Assembly (NCBI GenBank): GCA_036478595.1
Contig: JAZGEF010000036.1
Span: 164,595 to 228,594, forward strand
Direction of reading: 5' to 3'
Length of the DNA: 64,000 bases
From: Granulosicoccus sp036478595
GTDB lineage: Bacteria; Pseudomonadota; Gammaproteobacteria; Granulosicoccales; Granulosicoccaceae
The notes under the pieces were generated by a model. The model was not told the origin of the DNA and made no database searches. It saw only the letters and a list, made by a program, of their open reading frames with translations. How positions within the stretch are numbered: the first letter of the stretch is position 1; each line of letters starts with the position of its first letter. The position numbers and the translations under genes were made by a program. This document shows, in pieces, positions 8,992 to 17,710 of the stretch.

Positions 8992-9972
8992 ATGGCAAAA
9001 ATTGATTGGTGTAAGTTGGCCGGTATTCGCAGCGCTGAGATTACAGATCCAGCCCTCTTTGCGCGGCGGCGTCAGCTTATGCAGGCGTCAATAGCTATGG
9101 GTCTTACCGGCGGCATTACCATCCCGTCAATGGCGAAAGGCGCAAAGGGTATTCCTCTTACCGCTATGCTAAGCAAAAGCGAACTAAGTACAGACGAAGA
9201 AGCCACGAGCTTTGAAACAGCCACTTCGTACAACAATTTTTACGAACTGGGCACTGATAAAGCTGATCCTGAACGCCATGCTGATCGTATGGAAACTTCA
9301 CCGTGGAGCGTGGTGGTTGACGGTGAATGTGATGCGCCGGGTAACTTTACCCTGGAAGATATCCTTAAGCCTCATGCAATTGAAGAGCGTATTTATCGCT
9401 TGCGTTGTGTTGAAGCGTGGTCAATGGTTATCCCTTGGAATGGTTTCGAATTAGGTGCTTTACTAAAACGCTTTAAGCCCAACTCCAAAGCTAAGTACGT
9501 TGCGTTTGAAACCTTAAATGACCCTGACCTACCTGGAATGAGCCGGCCTGTGTTGGATTGGCCATATGTTGAAGGCTTGCGTATCGATGAAGCAATGAAC
9601 CCGCTTGCATTTATGGCCGTGGGCATTTATGGCAATGAATTACCTAATCAAAATGGTGCGCCACTGCGACTGGTTGTGCCTTGGAAGTATGGCTATAAGA
9701 GTATCAAGTCGGTTGTACGCATAAGCTTTACAGAAAAACAACCACCTACAAGCTGGAATAAATCAGCGCCAAACGAATATGGATTTTACAGTAATGTAAA
9801 CCCTGAAGTCAGCCATCCGCGTTGGAGCCAAGCTAAAGAGCGGCGCCTGTCAGGTGATACCACTGGTCTAGCGGCGTTGTTTTCGCCTAAAATCGACACT
9901 CAATTTTTGAATGGCTATGCAGAGCTAGCAGCACCTCTTTATGCTGATATGGATCTCAAAAAGCATTACTAA
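8992..9972 (+). CDS. msrP: Protein-methionine-sulfoxide reductase catalytic subunit (molybdopterin)
   Basis: MsrP (YedY) repairs both epimers of methionine sulfoxide in periplasmic proteins and carries a molybdopterin cofactor. It has the oxidoreductase molybdopterin-binding fold motifs YRLRCVEAWSMVIPW (Mo-ligand Cys139) and APLRLVVPWKYGYKSIK. The N-terminus has a twin-arginine signal (RRRQLMQAS, Arg25-27) placed a little in from the start, as is normal for this family. Length 326, near the usual 330. TGGAG precedes the ATG. msrQ follows about 70 bases later and completes the electron path. Confidence 0.96.
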   Translation: MAKIDWCKLAGIRSAEITDPALFARRRQLMQASIAMGLTGGITIPSMAKGAKGIPLTAMLSKSELSTDEEATSFETATSYNNFYELGTDKADPERHADRMETSPWSVVVDGECDAPGNFTLEDILKPHAIEERIYRLRCVEAWSMVIPWNGFELGALLKRFKPNSKAKYVAFETLNDPDLPGMSRPVLDWPYVEGLRIDEAMNPLAFMAVGIYGNELPNQNGAPLRLVVPWKYGYKSIKSVVRISFTEKQPPTSWNKSAPNEYGFYSNVNPEVSHPRWSQAKERRLSGDTTGLAALFSPKIDTQFLNGYAELAAPLYADMDLKKHY

Positions 9973-10040
9973 GTCTGCTAGTCGGTTCAAATGTTGAGCC
10001 GATGCGGTAATCGATAACAACTGCATTGGCTCAGACAGTC

Positions 10041-10667
10041 ATGGACACGACATTGCAAAACTCATCCACCACAGCTGCTAGTAAGGGAATATGGGCTAGG
10101 CGCTGGTGGTCAAAGCCATTGGTGTTTGTCGCGGCATTAATACCGCTTGCCAGCCTGGTGTACTCACTATTCGATAATCAGCTCGGCCCCAATCCCATCG
10201 AAGAACTTACCCATGAAACAGGTGAGTGGGCCTTACGTTTTATTGTATTGGGCCTGGCACTTACGCCGTTGCGCGTGTGGATAAAAAAGCCTTGGCCGGT
10301 ACAGTTAAGACGCATGATTGGTTTGTTTGCGTTTTTCTATGCCGCAATGCATTTTTCGATTTATATGTTTCTTGATCAGCAGCTGGATTTAGCTGCGATA
10401 GTGGCTGATGTGTTTAAAAGGCCATACATCAGCGCAGGTACTGTCGCGTTTCTTATTTTGTTGCCCTTGGCTATTACGTCTAATCGCTCGATGGTTAAAC
10501 GCTTGGGCAAGAAGTGGGCGTCACTACATCGTTGGGTGTATATCGCGGCATGCGCTGCAGTTGTGCACTATGTGTGGTTGGCTAAAGGCGATAGGTTCGA
10601 GCCGTTTGTGTATCTGGCTATAGTGATGGCGTTGCTGATGGTACGTTTGAAGCGGGTGATTGCTTAA
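10041..10667 (+). CDS. msrQ: Haem-binding membrane subunit of the MsrPQ system
   Basis: MsrQ (YedZ) is an integral membrane b-haem protein that passes electrons from the quinone pool (and, by reports, flavin reductase) to MsrP. The protein has about six hydrophobic segments and the family features NPIEELTHETGEWALR, LALTPLR and LRRMIGLFAF, with histidines in the helices as haem ligand candidates. I chose ATG at 10041 (208 residues); a TTG at 10026 would add five residues and neither has a clear ribosome site. It belongs in an operon with msrP. Confidence 0.93.
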   Translation: MDTTLQNSSTTAASKGIWARRWWSKPLVFVAALIPLASLVYSLFDNQLGPNPIEELTHETGEWALRFIVLGLALTPLRVWIKKPWPVQLRRMIGLFAFFYAAMHFSIYMFLDQQLDLAAIVADVFKRPYISAGTVAFLILLPLAITSNRSMVKRLGKKWASLHRWVYIAACAAVVHYVWLAKGDRFEPFVYLAIVMALLMVRLKRVIA

Positions 10668-10669
10668 GC

Positions 10670-10696
10670 GTCGCCCCCGCACCACGCGGGGACGAC
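10670..10696. terminator. GC-rich hairpin between convergent msrQ and mdh
   Basis: GTCGCCCCCGC, loop ACCAC, GCGGGGACGAC forms an 11-bp stem with one mismatch. It lies between two convergent stop codons (10667 and 10708). No T run follows on either strand, so it may be a bidirectional stop helper or a structured repeat and not a classic terminator. Confidence 0.5.
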
Positions 10697-10707
10697 AAGC
10701 TACTGGC

Positions 10708-11688
10708 TTAATTCAGCAGTGATGCAACTGTGTCACGCTCTTCGCGTAATTCTTGTTGGCTTGCCTTCATCTTTTCACCAATAAAATCGCTGACATCTAG
10801 ATCATTGATAATGCGGTAATCACCGTTTTCGGTTTGAACTGGAAACGAGTAAATTAAACCTTCGTCGATGCCGTAGCTGCCATCACTTGGTACGGCCATG
10901 CTGACCCAGTCATCTTTAGGTGTGCCTTGAACCCAGCTTGCCATGTGATCAACAACACCATTAGCGGCAGAAGCTGCGCTTGAGCTGCCACGTGCAGCAA
11001 TGACTGCCGCGCCACGCTTAGCAACTGTTGGAATGAATTCGTCTTGCGCCCAGCTTTGATCAACTAAGTCAGATGCCGCTTTGCCATTAATCGATGCGTA
11101 AGAGATGTCAGGCACTTGAGTAGTGGAGTGGTTGCCCCAGATAACCATTTGCTTGATATCAGCAATCTTACTTCCAGTTTTGGACGCTAGCTGCGAAATA
11201 GCGCGGTTGTGATCAAGGCGAGTAAGCGCTGTAATGTTGCGGGGGTTGATGTTCGGTGCGTTCGCTTTGAGTATATAAGCGTTAGTGTTGGCAGGGTTGC
11301 CCACTACACACACTTTGCAATCGGGGTTGCCCACCTCATTGAGTGTTTTACCCAGCGAGCTAAAAATCTTGCCGTTGTCGGTGATTAGATCGCTGCGCTC
11401 CATGCCTGGGCCACGTGGCTTCGCCCCAACAAATAATGCAGCATCTACTTTAGTCAGCGCCGTTTTAGCGTCGTCAGTACAAACGATATCGTTTAACAAT
11501 GGGAACGCACAATCGTCCAATTCCATCTTTACGGCTTCAAGCAAGCCTAGAGCTGGTGTGATTTCTAGTAGATGAAGGCTAACTGGTTGGTCGGGCCCGT
11601 AGATATCGCCATTAGCGATGCGGAACAACATTGAGTAACAGATTTGTCCAGCAGCACCAGTGATGGCTATGCGCTTTGGTTGAGTCAT
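10708..11688 (-). CDS. mdh: Malate dehydrogenase (NAD-dependent)
   Basis: Interconverts malate and oxaloacetate in the citric acid cycle. The 326-residue protein starts MTQPKRIAITGAAGQI with the Rossmann glycine motif and has the long-form (TIGR01759-type) features: LTRLDHNRA with the substrate-binding Arg and catalytic Asp, and WGNHSTTQVPD with the catalytic His. A good ribosome site (GAAGGTAATC) precedes the ATG. It is monocistronic, divergent from nrdR and convergent with msrQ. Distinguished from lactate dehydrogenase by the general malate pattern around the substrate loop. Confidence 0.95.
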   Translation of the reverse strand: MTQPKRIAITGAAGQICYSMLFRIANGDIYGPDQPVSLHLLEITPALGLLEAVKMELDDCAFPLLNDIVCTDDAKTALTKVDAALFVGAKPRGPGMERSDLITDNGKIFSSLGKTLNEVGNPDCKVCVVGNPANTNAYILKANAPNINPRNITALTRLDHNRAISQLASKTGSKIADIKQMVIWGNHSTTQVPDISYASINGKAASDLVDQSWAQDEFIPTVAKRGAAVIAARGSSSAASAANGVVDHMASWVQGTPKDDWVSMAVPSDGSYGIDEGLIYSFPVQTENGDYRIINDLDVSDFIGEKMKASQQELREERDTVASLLN

Positions 11689-11826
11689 TTGTAGATTACC
11701 TTCGCTCGGTTTGAGGCGCTAAATAGAGCATGAATGACGCCATATAAGCGTCGCTGCCTGAATTTTAACATACGTGCCTGTGCTACTCTCCCGGATTCCC
11801 AACAGCCATTTTTGACCGGAGCATTT

Positions 11827-12330
11827 ATGCGTTGCCCGTTTTGCGGGGCGATCGATACACGAGTCGTGGATTCACGACTGGTAGGTGACAACGACCAGGT
11901 TAGAAGGCGTCGTGAATGCACCGAATGTGAAGAACGCTTTAGCACCTACGAAACCGCCGAGCTGAATCTGCCGCGTGTTGTAAAGGCGCGAGGTAGTAGA
12001 GAGCCGTTCTCTGATGCAAAATTGCAGGCCGGTTTTCAACGCGCCCTCGAAAAACGACCCGTTAGCGTAGAGCTAATTGACGAGGCCATTGCTCGGGTTC
12101 GGCATCGTTGTCTGGTGGCAGGCGAGCGGGAGATTCCCTCGCGGCAAATTGGTGAATGGATAATGGAGGAGCTGCGCAAGCTGGATGAGGTGGCTTATAT
12201 CCGATTTGCGTCGGTTTACCGGCGTTTTGAGGATGTGGCGGCTTTTCGTGAAGCGATCGATATTCTCGAGAAAGCCCCAGATGCCGAGACCGTGGCTAAT
12301 CAGCTGTCCTTGCTCAAAGATTCGGATTAA
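11827..12330 (+). CDS. nrdR: Transcriptional repressor NrdR
   Basis: NrdR represses ribonucleotide reductase genes in response to ATP/dATP levels. The start at 11827 gives MRCPFCG with a zinc ribbon of Cys3, Cys6, Cys31 and Cys34 and then the ATP-cone domain (VVKARGSREPFSDAKLQAGF onward). Length 167 is typical. Upstream in-frame starts would add residues before the ribbon and are unlikely. A second, unrelated peptidase-like gene follows after a 260-base gap. Confidence 0.96.
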   Translation: MRCPFCGAIDTRVVDSRLVGDNDQVRRRRECTECEERFSTYETAELNLPRVVKARGSREPFSDAKLQAGFQRALEKRPVSVELIDEAIARVRHRCLVAGEREIPSRQIGEWIMEELRKLDEVAYIRFASVYRRFEDVAAFREAIDILEKAPDAETVANQLSLLKDSD

Positions 12331-12333
12331 TAC

Positions 12334-12347
12334 TGCCCTCCGGGGTG
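12334..12347 (+). repeat. Copy 1 of a dispersed TGCCCTCCGGGG motif
   Basis: TGCCCTCCGGGGTG lies four bases after the nrdR stop. The same 14 bases recur at 12478-12491 and a close relative lies in opposite orientation after ligA. Confidence 0.5.
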
Positions 12348-12465
12348 AATTCATGATTAATACGGGCTGCGAGGCCAATAATCGCGATTTCGCAGCATAT
12401 TCTGCCTGGCTCCGGCAAAATGGATCTCATCATCAATCCGTGAACTGAGCCCCGAAACGCCCCCA

Positions 12466-12491
12466 TTGCGTGCTACGTGCCCTCCGGGGTG
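12466..12491 (+). repeat. Copy 2 of the dispersed motif, longer match
   Basis: TTGCGTGCTACGTGCCCTCC followed by GGGGTG. Apart from a three-base gap and one substitution it equals the complement of 44331-44357 across about 23 positions. GCCC-TCCGGGGT-GGGC can form a small hairpin. It lies between nrdR and the peptidase gene. Confidence 0.5.
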
Positions 12492-12595
12492 GGCGACTTT
12501 GGTCGAAGCTCCATTTGCAGGAGAGGTCGCAGCACACCGGATACGCTTCTGGCAAACTGCCATTTCAATACCTGGTAAACACGGATACATTGCTC

Positions 12596-13174
12596 TTGTC
12601 CACGATAGTCGTAGTTCGTAAAGGCAGCACAGCCTGCATAGCAGCCGATACGCTCACCACATTTGGGGATATCCGGCTGGATGCCTCACTGGATGTGCAT
12701 CATTCCAAAATTCAAACTTTCGGCAAAACCCATATGGGGATTGTTGGCAGCGCTGCTCATACGTTGGTGGCTGAGCGGGCATTTAACGATAAAGACGTAA
12801 AAGCCGACTTTTCGACCCGTGATAGCACTTTCGATACGCTTATTCGCCTGCATCCCGTGCTTAAGGAGCGATACTTTCTTAACGCTAAGGATGCGGAGGA
12901 AGATCCGTACGAAACCAGCCAGATAGATTCGGTCTTTATTAACCGAAATGGCATATTTGCGATGTTTTCGCTGCGAGAGGTGTATGAATACTCGCAATAC
13001 TGGGCTGTGGGCTCGGGCGCAAGCTACGCGATTGGGGCCATGCATGCCGCCTATCCGCGCTACAAAACAGCCAAAGACATCGCAATTGCCGGTGCCGAGG
13101 CGGGCGCTCGTTTTGATACCTCTTCGCAGTTGCCGCTGAGCTTCAAAACGGTGAAGTTGAACGGGGATCGCTAG
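12596..13174 (+). CDS. Proteasome/HslV-like Ntn peptidase with serine at position 1
   Basis: An N-terminal-nucleophile hydrolase related to HslV and to the bacterial proteasome homologues. Counting from the serine after the start, STIVVVRKG aligns with TTIVSVRR of HslV, Asp17 (IAADTLTTFGD) matches the proteasome Asp17, and Lys37 (HHSKIQTFG) fits the catalytic lysine; VGSAAH and VGSGASYAIGA are the later glycine motifs. There is no ATG near the mature end. TTG at 12596 would place the serine at position 2 before Met removal; TTG 12590 or a distant GTG at 12470 are alternatives. No hslU adjoins it. Family call is fairly firm; ring partner and substrates are unknown. Length 192. Confidence 0.82.
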   Translation: MSTIVVVRKGSTACIAADTLTTFGDIRLDASLDVHHSKIQTFGKTHMGIVGSAAHTLVAERAFNDKDVKADFSTRDSTFDTLIRLHPVLKERYFLNAKDAEEDPYETSQIDSVFINRNGIFAMFSLREVYEYSQYWAVGSGASYAIGAMHAAYPRYKTAKDIAIAGAEAGARFDTSSQLPLSFKTVKLNGDR

Positions 13175-13217
13175 AAAGGCTAAGACAGCCACCTCGTAAC
13201 ACACAATATCGGTCAAT

Positions 13218-13240
13218 ACCGGCTGTATAGGCCGGTTTTA
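13218..13240 (+). terminator. Terminator after the HslV-like gene
   Basis: ACCGGC, loop TGTATAG, GCCGGT, then TTTTA. A short but perfect stem about 45 bases after the stop codon and before ndk. Confidence 0.6.
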
Positions 13241-13308
13241 GCGCGCAAGTGCATGCCAAACACGCTACAATGGTGGGTTGTCTAAACACACTTTTTTGGA
13301 GCCCGTTA

Positions 13309-13740
13309 ATGGCTGTTGAACAAACCCTTTCCATCATCAAACCTGATGCCGTAGCAAAGAACGCTATCGGCGAAATCTACGCAATGTTTGAAGGCGCTGG
13401 CCTGAACATCGTTGCTGCCAAGATGATGCACTTAACTAAAGAACAAGCTGGTGAATTTTACGCAGTGCACAAAGAGCGTCCTTTTTACAACGATCTCGTT
13501 AGCTTCATGACATCTGGCCCAGTTATCGCCCAAGTGCTCGAAGGTAAAAATGCGATTGCCAAGCACCGCGAAGTAATGGGCGCAACTAACCCTGCTGAGG
13601 CTGCTGAAGGCACAGTGCGTAAGCGTTTTGCAGCATCGATTGATGAAAATGCTTGCCACGGTTCGGATGCGGCGGAAACTGCAGCAGAAGAAATCAAATT
13701 TTTCTTTGGTGATACGGGTACTTGCAAGCGTACTCGCTAA
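13309..13740 (+). CDS. ndk: Nucleoside diphosphate kinase
   Basis: Transfers the gamma phosphate of ATP to nucleoside diphosphates through a phosphohistidine. The start at 13309 gives MAVEQTLSIIKPDAV and follows GGAG at a good distance; the ATG at 13249 is too far upstream. The catalytic His is at 117 in NACHGSD. Length 143, exactly that of the usual enzyme. It directly precedes rlmN, which is the common order in gammaproteobacteria. Confidence 0.98.
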   Translation: MAVEQTLSIIKPDAVAKNAIGEIYAMFEGAGLNIVAAKMMHLTKEQAGEFYAVHKERPFYNDLVSFMTSGPVIAQVLEGKNAIAKHREVMGATNPAEAAEGTVRKRFAASIDENACHGSDAAETAAEEIKFFFGDTGTCKRTR

Positions 13741-13776
13741 GCAATTATTAATATTACTAATTAGTACTGCTTAATA

Positions 13777-14886
13777 ATGACAACCAGCCCCGTTAATCTG
13801 TTTGATTTTGATCACGATGGTCTGCGTGATTATTTTGTCGAGCAAGGCGAAAAGCCTTATCGCGCCAAACAGTTAATGCAGTGGGTGTATCAGCGCAACT
13901 GCCGGGACTTTTCGCAAATGAGCGATATGTCTGTCAGCTTGCGCGAAAAATTAGCTGCCACTGCCACACTCGAATTGCCACAGATTGATGAGGATCATCT
14001 TTCCAGCGATGGCACGTGCAAATGGTTATTTGCTTTACATGACGGTAACCGGATTGAAACTGTTTACATCCCTGAAAAGGGGCGGGGTACGCTATGTATA
14101 TCGTCACAGGTTGGTTGTGCGCTGGATTGTTCATTTTGTGCCACAGGCAGGCAAGGCTTTGCGCGTAACCTGAGCGTTGCAGAAATTATTGGCCAGCTTT
14201 GGTTAGCGACAAACTCGTTAGCCAGTAATTCTAAAACTTCCCATCAACGTATTACCAATATTGTCATGATGGGAATGGGCGAACCGCTGTTAAATTTTAA
14301 GGCTCTGATACCTAGCTTGCGATTAATGATGGATGACCGAGCATATGGTTTGAGCAAACGTCGCGTGACCGTCAGTACCTCTGGTGTTGTGCCCGCTATG
14401 GATAGGCTCACTAACGAGATTGATTGCTCACTGGCGGTATCGTTGCACGCCCCAACGGACGAGCTGCGTAATGAGTTGGTGCCACTAAACAAAAAATACA
14501 ATATTGAGCAACTTATGGATGCTTGCTGGCGTTACGTACAAGGTGAGCGCAAAAAGAAGGTGCTGTTTGAGTATGTAATGCTTGATGGTGTTAATGATCA
14601 AGCTGAACATGCTCGTCAATTGGCACGGTTGCTTAAATCGTTTCCAGGTAAGGTCAACTTGATACCATTTAACCCGTTTGAAACATCGGGTTACCGCACC
14701 TCTAGTAAAGAGTCGATGGAACGCTTTAGCCAGATTCTTATCAAAGCAGGTGTACTAACATTAAAACGCGCGACTCGAGGCGAAGATATAGATGCTGCGT
14801 GCGGGCAATTGGCTGGCGACATTACCGACAAGAGTCGTCGCTATATTCGTTTTACTGAACCTCGCTATGGAGAACAGTTTCGATGA
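13777..14886 (+). CDS. rlmN: Dual-specificity 23S rRNA/tRNA adenine C2-methyltransferase
   Basis: A radical SAM enzyme that methylates C2 of A2503 in 23S rRNA and A37 in some tRNAs. The CxxxCxxC cluster motif is at Cys114, Cys118 and Cys121 (GCALDCSFCATG), and the methyl-carrying Cys lies in DIDAACGQLAGD near residue 345. MMGMGEPLLN is the SAM-binding motif. Length 369 fits. It overlaps pilW by four bases (ATGA), so the two are likely cotranslated. Confidence 0.98.
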   Translation: MTTSPVNLFDFDHDGLRDYFVEQGEKPYRAKQLMQWVYQRNCRDFSQMSDMSVSLREKLAATATLELPQIDEDHLSSDGTCKWLFALHDGNRIETVYIPEKGRGTLCISSQVGCALDCSFCATGRQGFARNLSVAEIIGQLWLATNSLASNSKTSHQRITNIVMMGMGEPLLNFKALIPSLRLMMDDRAYGLSKRRVTVSTSGVVPAMDRLTNEIDCSLAVSLHAPTDELRNELVPLNKKYNIEQLMDACWRYVQGERKKKVLFEYVMLDGVNDQAEHARQLARLLKSFPGKVNLIPFNPFETSGYRTSSKESMERFSQILIKAGVLTLKRATRGEDIDAACGQLAGDITDKSRRYIRFTEPRYGEQFR

Positions 14887-15644
14887 AAAACAACAGCCTG
14901 ATTTCGGTGGTTGCATTAATGGCATTGTTTACGTTTGTTGTGTCAGGCTGTGTGACCAAAGCGATTCCAGTTAAATCTAAAGAAGCCGCAGAAGCCAATG
15001 CTCAGCTTGGCATCAAGTATTTAAGGCGCGGCGAGCTTGATCAAGCAAAGCTTAAGTTGGAAAAGGCACTTGAGCAGGACGGAACAAACGCTCGCGCTCA
15101 TTCGTTTTATGCACAGCTGCAGCATCGTGTGGAGCAAGACGATAGCGCCAGGGTTCATTTTAATAAGGCGATTGCACTCGAGCCTGAAGAAGCAGAACAT
15201 CACAATAGCTACGGTGTATTTTTATGCAAGGTAAAAGAGGTTGATGCAGCGATAGCTGAATTTGAGACTGCTGCCAATAACCCCTACTACAAAACACCTG
15301 AATTTGCGTTAGACAACGCAGGCCTGTGCATGCTTGAGTCCAATCAGTTTGAGCAGGCAAGTGGTTACTTGCGTAAAGCGTTAAGGGTTAACACAAAGTT
15401 CTCTAATGCGTATTTACATATGGCAGAGCTACTAATGAAGCAGGGCAGATTGTCGGTTGCTGATGCGTACTATCAACGTTTTCTAGCATATGGCCGAGAC
15501 AGCGCTGAGAGTTTGTTGCTTGGCTTACAAATTAATCGCGATCTGGGTAAGCAGCCTCAAGCTGAACAATATGCCTCTCGCTTACTTAATGAATTTCCAG
15601 AGTCAATCGAGGCTGGCGAATATCTCGCAACACCTATTCAGTGA
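14883..15644 (+). CDS. pilW: Type IV pilus biogenesis/stability lipoprotein (TPR)
   Basis: PilW (PilF) is an outer-membrane lipoprotein needed for PilQ secretin assembly. The signal peptide ends in the lipobox VVSGC (Cys23). Tandem TPR repeats follow, for example QLGIKYLRRGELDQAKLKLEKAL (first 20 shown in effect) and EPEEAEHHNSYGVFLCK. Length 253 fits. It overlaps rlmN. In many relatives rodZ and ispG come next; here hisS follows after 66 bases. Confidence 0.93.
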   Translation: MKNNSLISVVALMALFTFVVSGCVTKAIPVKSKEAAEANAQLGIKYLRRGELDQAKLKLEKALEQDGTNARAHSFYAQLQHRVEQDDSARVHFNKAIALEPEEAEHHNSYGVFLCKVKEVDAAIAEFETAANNPYYKTPEFALDNAGLCMLESNQFEQASGYLRKALRVNTKFSNAYLHMAELLMKQGRLSVADAYYQRFLAYGRDSAESLLLGLQINRDLGKQPQAEQYASRLLNEFPESIEAGEYLATPIQ

Positions 15645-15710
15645 TAACGGCTGAATTTTATAGTCCAGTTATTTGCACAGTCATATTGCACAGTTAAGCA
15701 CACCATATTC

Positions 15711-16985
15711 ATGAAAACGCTGTACAAACGCTTACGGGGAATGCCCGACATACTACCGACAACCGTTGGGTCGTGGCAGCACCTGGAGCAAACTGTGCGG
15801 TGTGCAATGAACGCCTATGGTTACGGCGAAATGCGTACCCCTATCATTGAATCCACTGACTTATTCGAACGCTCGATTGGTGAAGCCACCGATATTGTCG
15901 AAAAAGAGATGTACACCTTTGAATCCCGCAAGGGCGGCAAGATGACGTTGCGGCCAGAAAACACAGCAGGCTGTGTACGAGCCGCCATTGAAAACGGCAT
16001 GTTACAACCAGGCAGCGTAAATCGCGTGTGGTACACCGGGCCAATGTTTCGTTACGAGCGTCCGCAGTTAGGGCGGCAGCGCCAATTTTTTCAGACAGGT
16101 GCTGAAGTCTATGGCCTTGCAGGTGCTGAAATCGAAGCTGAGCTGATACTGCTAAGTGCCCGCCTGTTTAAGCAGTTGGGCGTGTTTCATGCGCTAACCT
16201 TAGAAATCAATACGCTTGGCACACCAGAGTGCCGTGCAAAGCACCGAGAGTTATTGGTCGCTTATTTCACCGAGCATCAAGATCAACTCGATGAAGATAG
16301 TCAGCGTCGATTACAGCGTAACCCACTGCGAATTTTGGATAGTAAAAATCCGGATATGCAACAACTGAACGAAAACGCACCTAAGCTGCAAGACTCATTA
16401 TGTGAGGAAGCAAACGCGCATTTTGAATTATTGCAACAGCATTTGTCTGGTAGTGGTATTACTTTTACGATTAACCCACGTTTGGTGCGCGGGCTCGATT
16501 ACTACAGCCATACGGTATTTGAATGGACAAGCGATAAGCTCGGTTCCCAATCGGCTGTGTGTGCCGGCGGCCGCTACGATGGCTTGCTTGAGCAAATGGG
16601 TGCAGCGAACGTGCCTGGCGTTGGTTGGGCATTTGGAATGGAGCGCATCATTGCACTAATGGATGCGGTGTCGGCGTTGCCGGAGGCTCACACAAGCGAT
16701 ATGTTTGTTATGAGCGCGGCTGATGTGCCGCATGGCTATGCATTAGCGCTGAGTGAAGAAGTGCGTGACGCATTTCCTCAATGTGCCGTTTTGCACCACA
16801 CTGGTGGTGGCAGCATGAAAAGTCAGTTTCGAAAAGCCGATAAACTCGGCGCTAATTTAGCGTTGGTGGTGGCTGGGGACGAAGTGGCTAACAACACAGT
16901 AACGGTCAAACCGCTCAAAGGTGGTGCAGATCAACAAACAGTAAAGCGTAGTGAACTGATCTCGACAATCACTTCACTGCTATAA
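15711..16985 (+). CDS. hisS: Histidine-tRNA ligase
   Basis: Class II aminoacyl-tRNA synthetase charging tRNA-His. Motif 2 is MFRYERPQLGRQRQFFQTGAE truncated here to its core RYERPQLGRQRQFFQ, and the histidine-specific motifs LVRGLDYYSHTVFEW and AGGRYDGL are intact. The C-terminal anticodon-binding domain follows. Length 424 as in E. coli. It starts RLRGMPDILP at residue 8 onward, the usual N-terminus. Confidence 0.98.
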   Translation: MKTLYKRLRGMPDILPTTVGSWQHLEQTVRCAMNAYGYGEMRTPIIESTDLFERSIGEATDIVEKEMYTFESRKGGKMTLRPENTAGCVRAAIENGMLQPGSVNRVWYTGPMFRYERPQLGRQRQFFQTGAEVYGLAGAEIEAELILLSARLFKQLGVFHALTLEINTLGTPECRAKHRELLVAYFTEHQDQLDEDSQRRLQRNPLRILDSKNPDMQQLNENAPKLQDSLCEEANAHFELLQQHLSGSGITFTINPRLVRGLDYYSHTVFEWTSDKLGSQSAVCAGGRYDGLLEQMGAANVPGVGWAFGMERIIALMDAVSALPEAHTSDMFVMSAADVPHGYALALSEEVRDAFPQCAVLHHTGGGSMKSQFRKADKLGANLALVVAGDEVANNTVTVKPLKGGADQQTVKRSELISTITSLL

Positions 16986-17046
16986 ATTGTATCGATAATT
17001 ATTTAACACAACTAACTAACGGGCAATACGCCTGTGGAGACAATCA

Positions 17047-17679
17047 GTGCAATACGAAACTGAAGAGCAACAAGTTGAAGCACTAAAACAATGGTGGAAA
17101 GAAAACGGTAAAGCGGTTATTGCCGGTGTCGTGCTTGGTGCCTTGGCTATTGCAGGCTGGGGAGCTTACAAGGCTCATCAAGCCAAGCAGGCAGTGGCTG
17201 CATCTGACATCTTTAGCCGTACGATGGACGCAACGGGTGACGGTGATGCTGATACAGCAGCAGAGCTTGCGTCGCTGATTGGCAATGATCACGCCGATTC
17301 GTTGTACGCCAGTTACAGTCATTTCGCCGCAGCGCGTGCAGCCCTTGATAACGATGATTTAGATTCTGCTGCCCAGAATTTGGCTTGGGTTGCTGATAAT
17401 GGCAAAACTGAAGAGGTTAAGATAATAGCGAGTGTTCGCCTGGCTCGTGTGCTTGGCGCGCAAGGAAAGGCTGCTGCTGGCTTGAGTTTACTGCCCAAGG
17501 CATACCCAGATAGTTTCAAGGCATTGTTAGAAGAGGCCAGAGGTGATCTTCATGTCGCTGCCGGTGACTCAGCTGCTGCTCTTACGGCCTATCAGGCTGC
17601 GCTAGAAACCAAAACTGCAAGTGATCCAGAGTCGCTAACAATGAAGATAAATGAACTGGCAACTGCTGATGCTAGCTAA
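17047..17679 (+). CDS. yfgM: YfgM-type ancillary SecYEG subunit / periplasmic chaperone
   Basis: YfgM is a membrane-anchored TPR protein that joins PpiD at the SecYEG exit. The protein begins QYETEEQQVEALKQWWKENG, has one membrane helix at about residues 22-40 (AVIAGVVLGALAIAGWGAYK), then a TPR_21-type periplasmic domain. The start is GTG at 17047, supported by GGAG ten bases upstream. Length 210. It sits between hisS and bamB as in E. coli. Confidence 0.93.
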   Translation: MQYETEEQQVEALKQWWKENGKAVIAGVVLGALAIAGWGAYKAHQAKQAVAASDIFSRTMDATGDGDADTAAELASLIGNDHADSLYASYSHFAAARAALDNDDLDSAAQNLAWVADNGKTEEVKIIASVRLARVLGAQGKAAAGLSLLPKAYPDSFKALLEEARGDLHVAAGDSAAALTAYQAALETKTASDPESLTMKINELATADAS

Positions 17680-17710
17680 CAGGCTAATAACGCTCAGGCT
17701 GCCAACGGCG

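Noticed and set aside
12352..12447. Short ATG frame of 31 codons after nrdR
   Set aside because: Although GGGG lies upstream, the frame is too short, has no family pattern and overlaps the dispersed repeat area.
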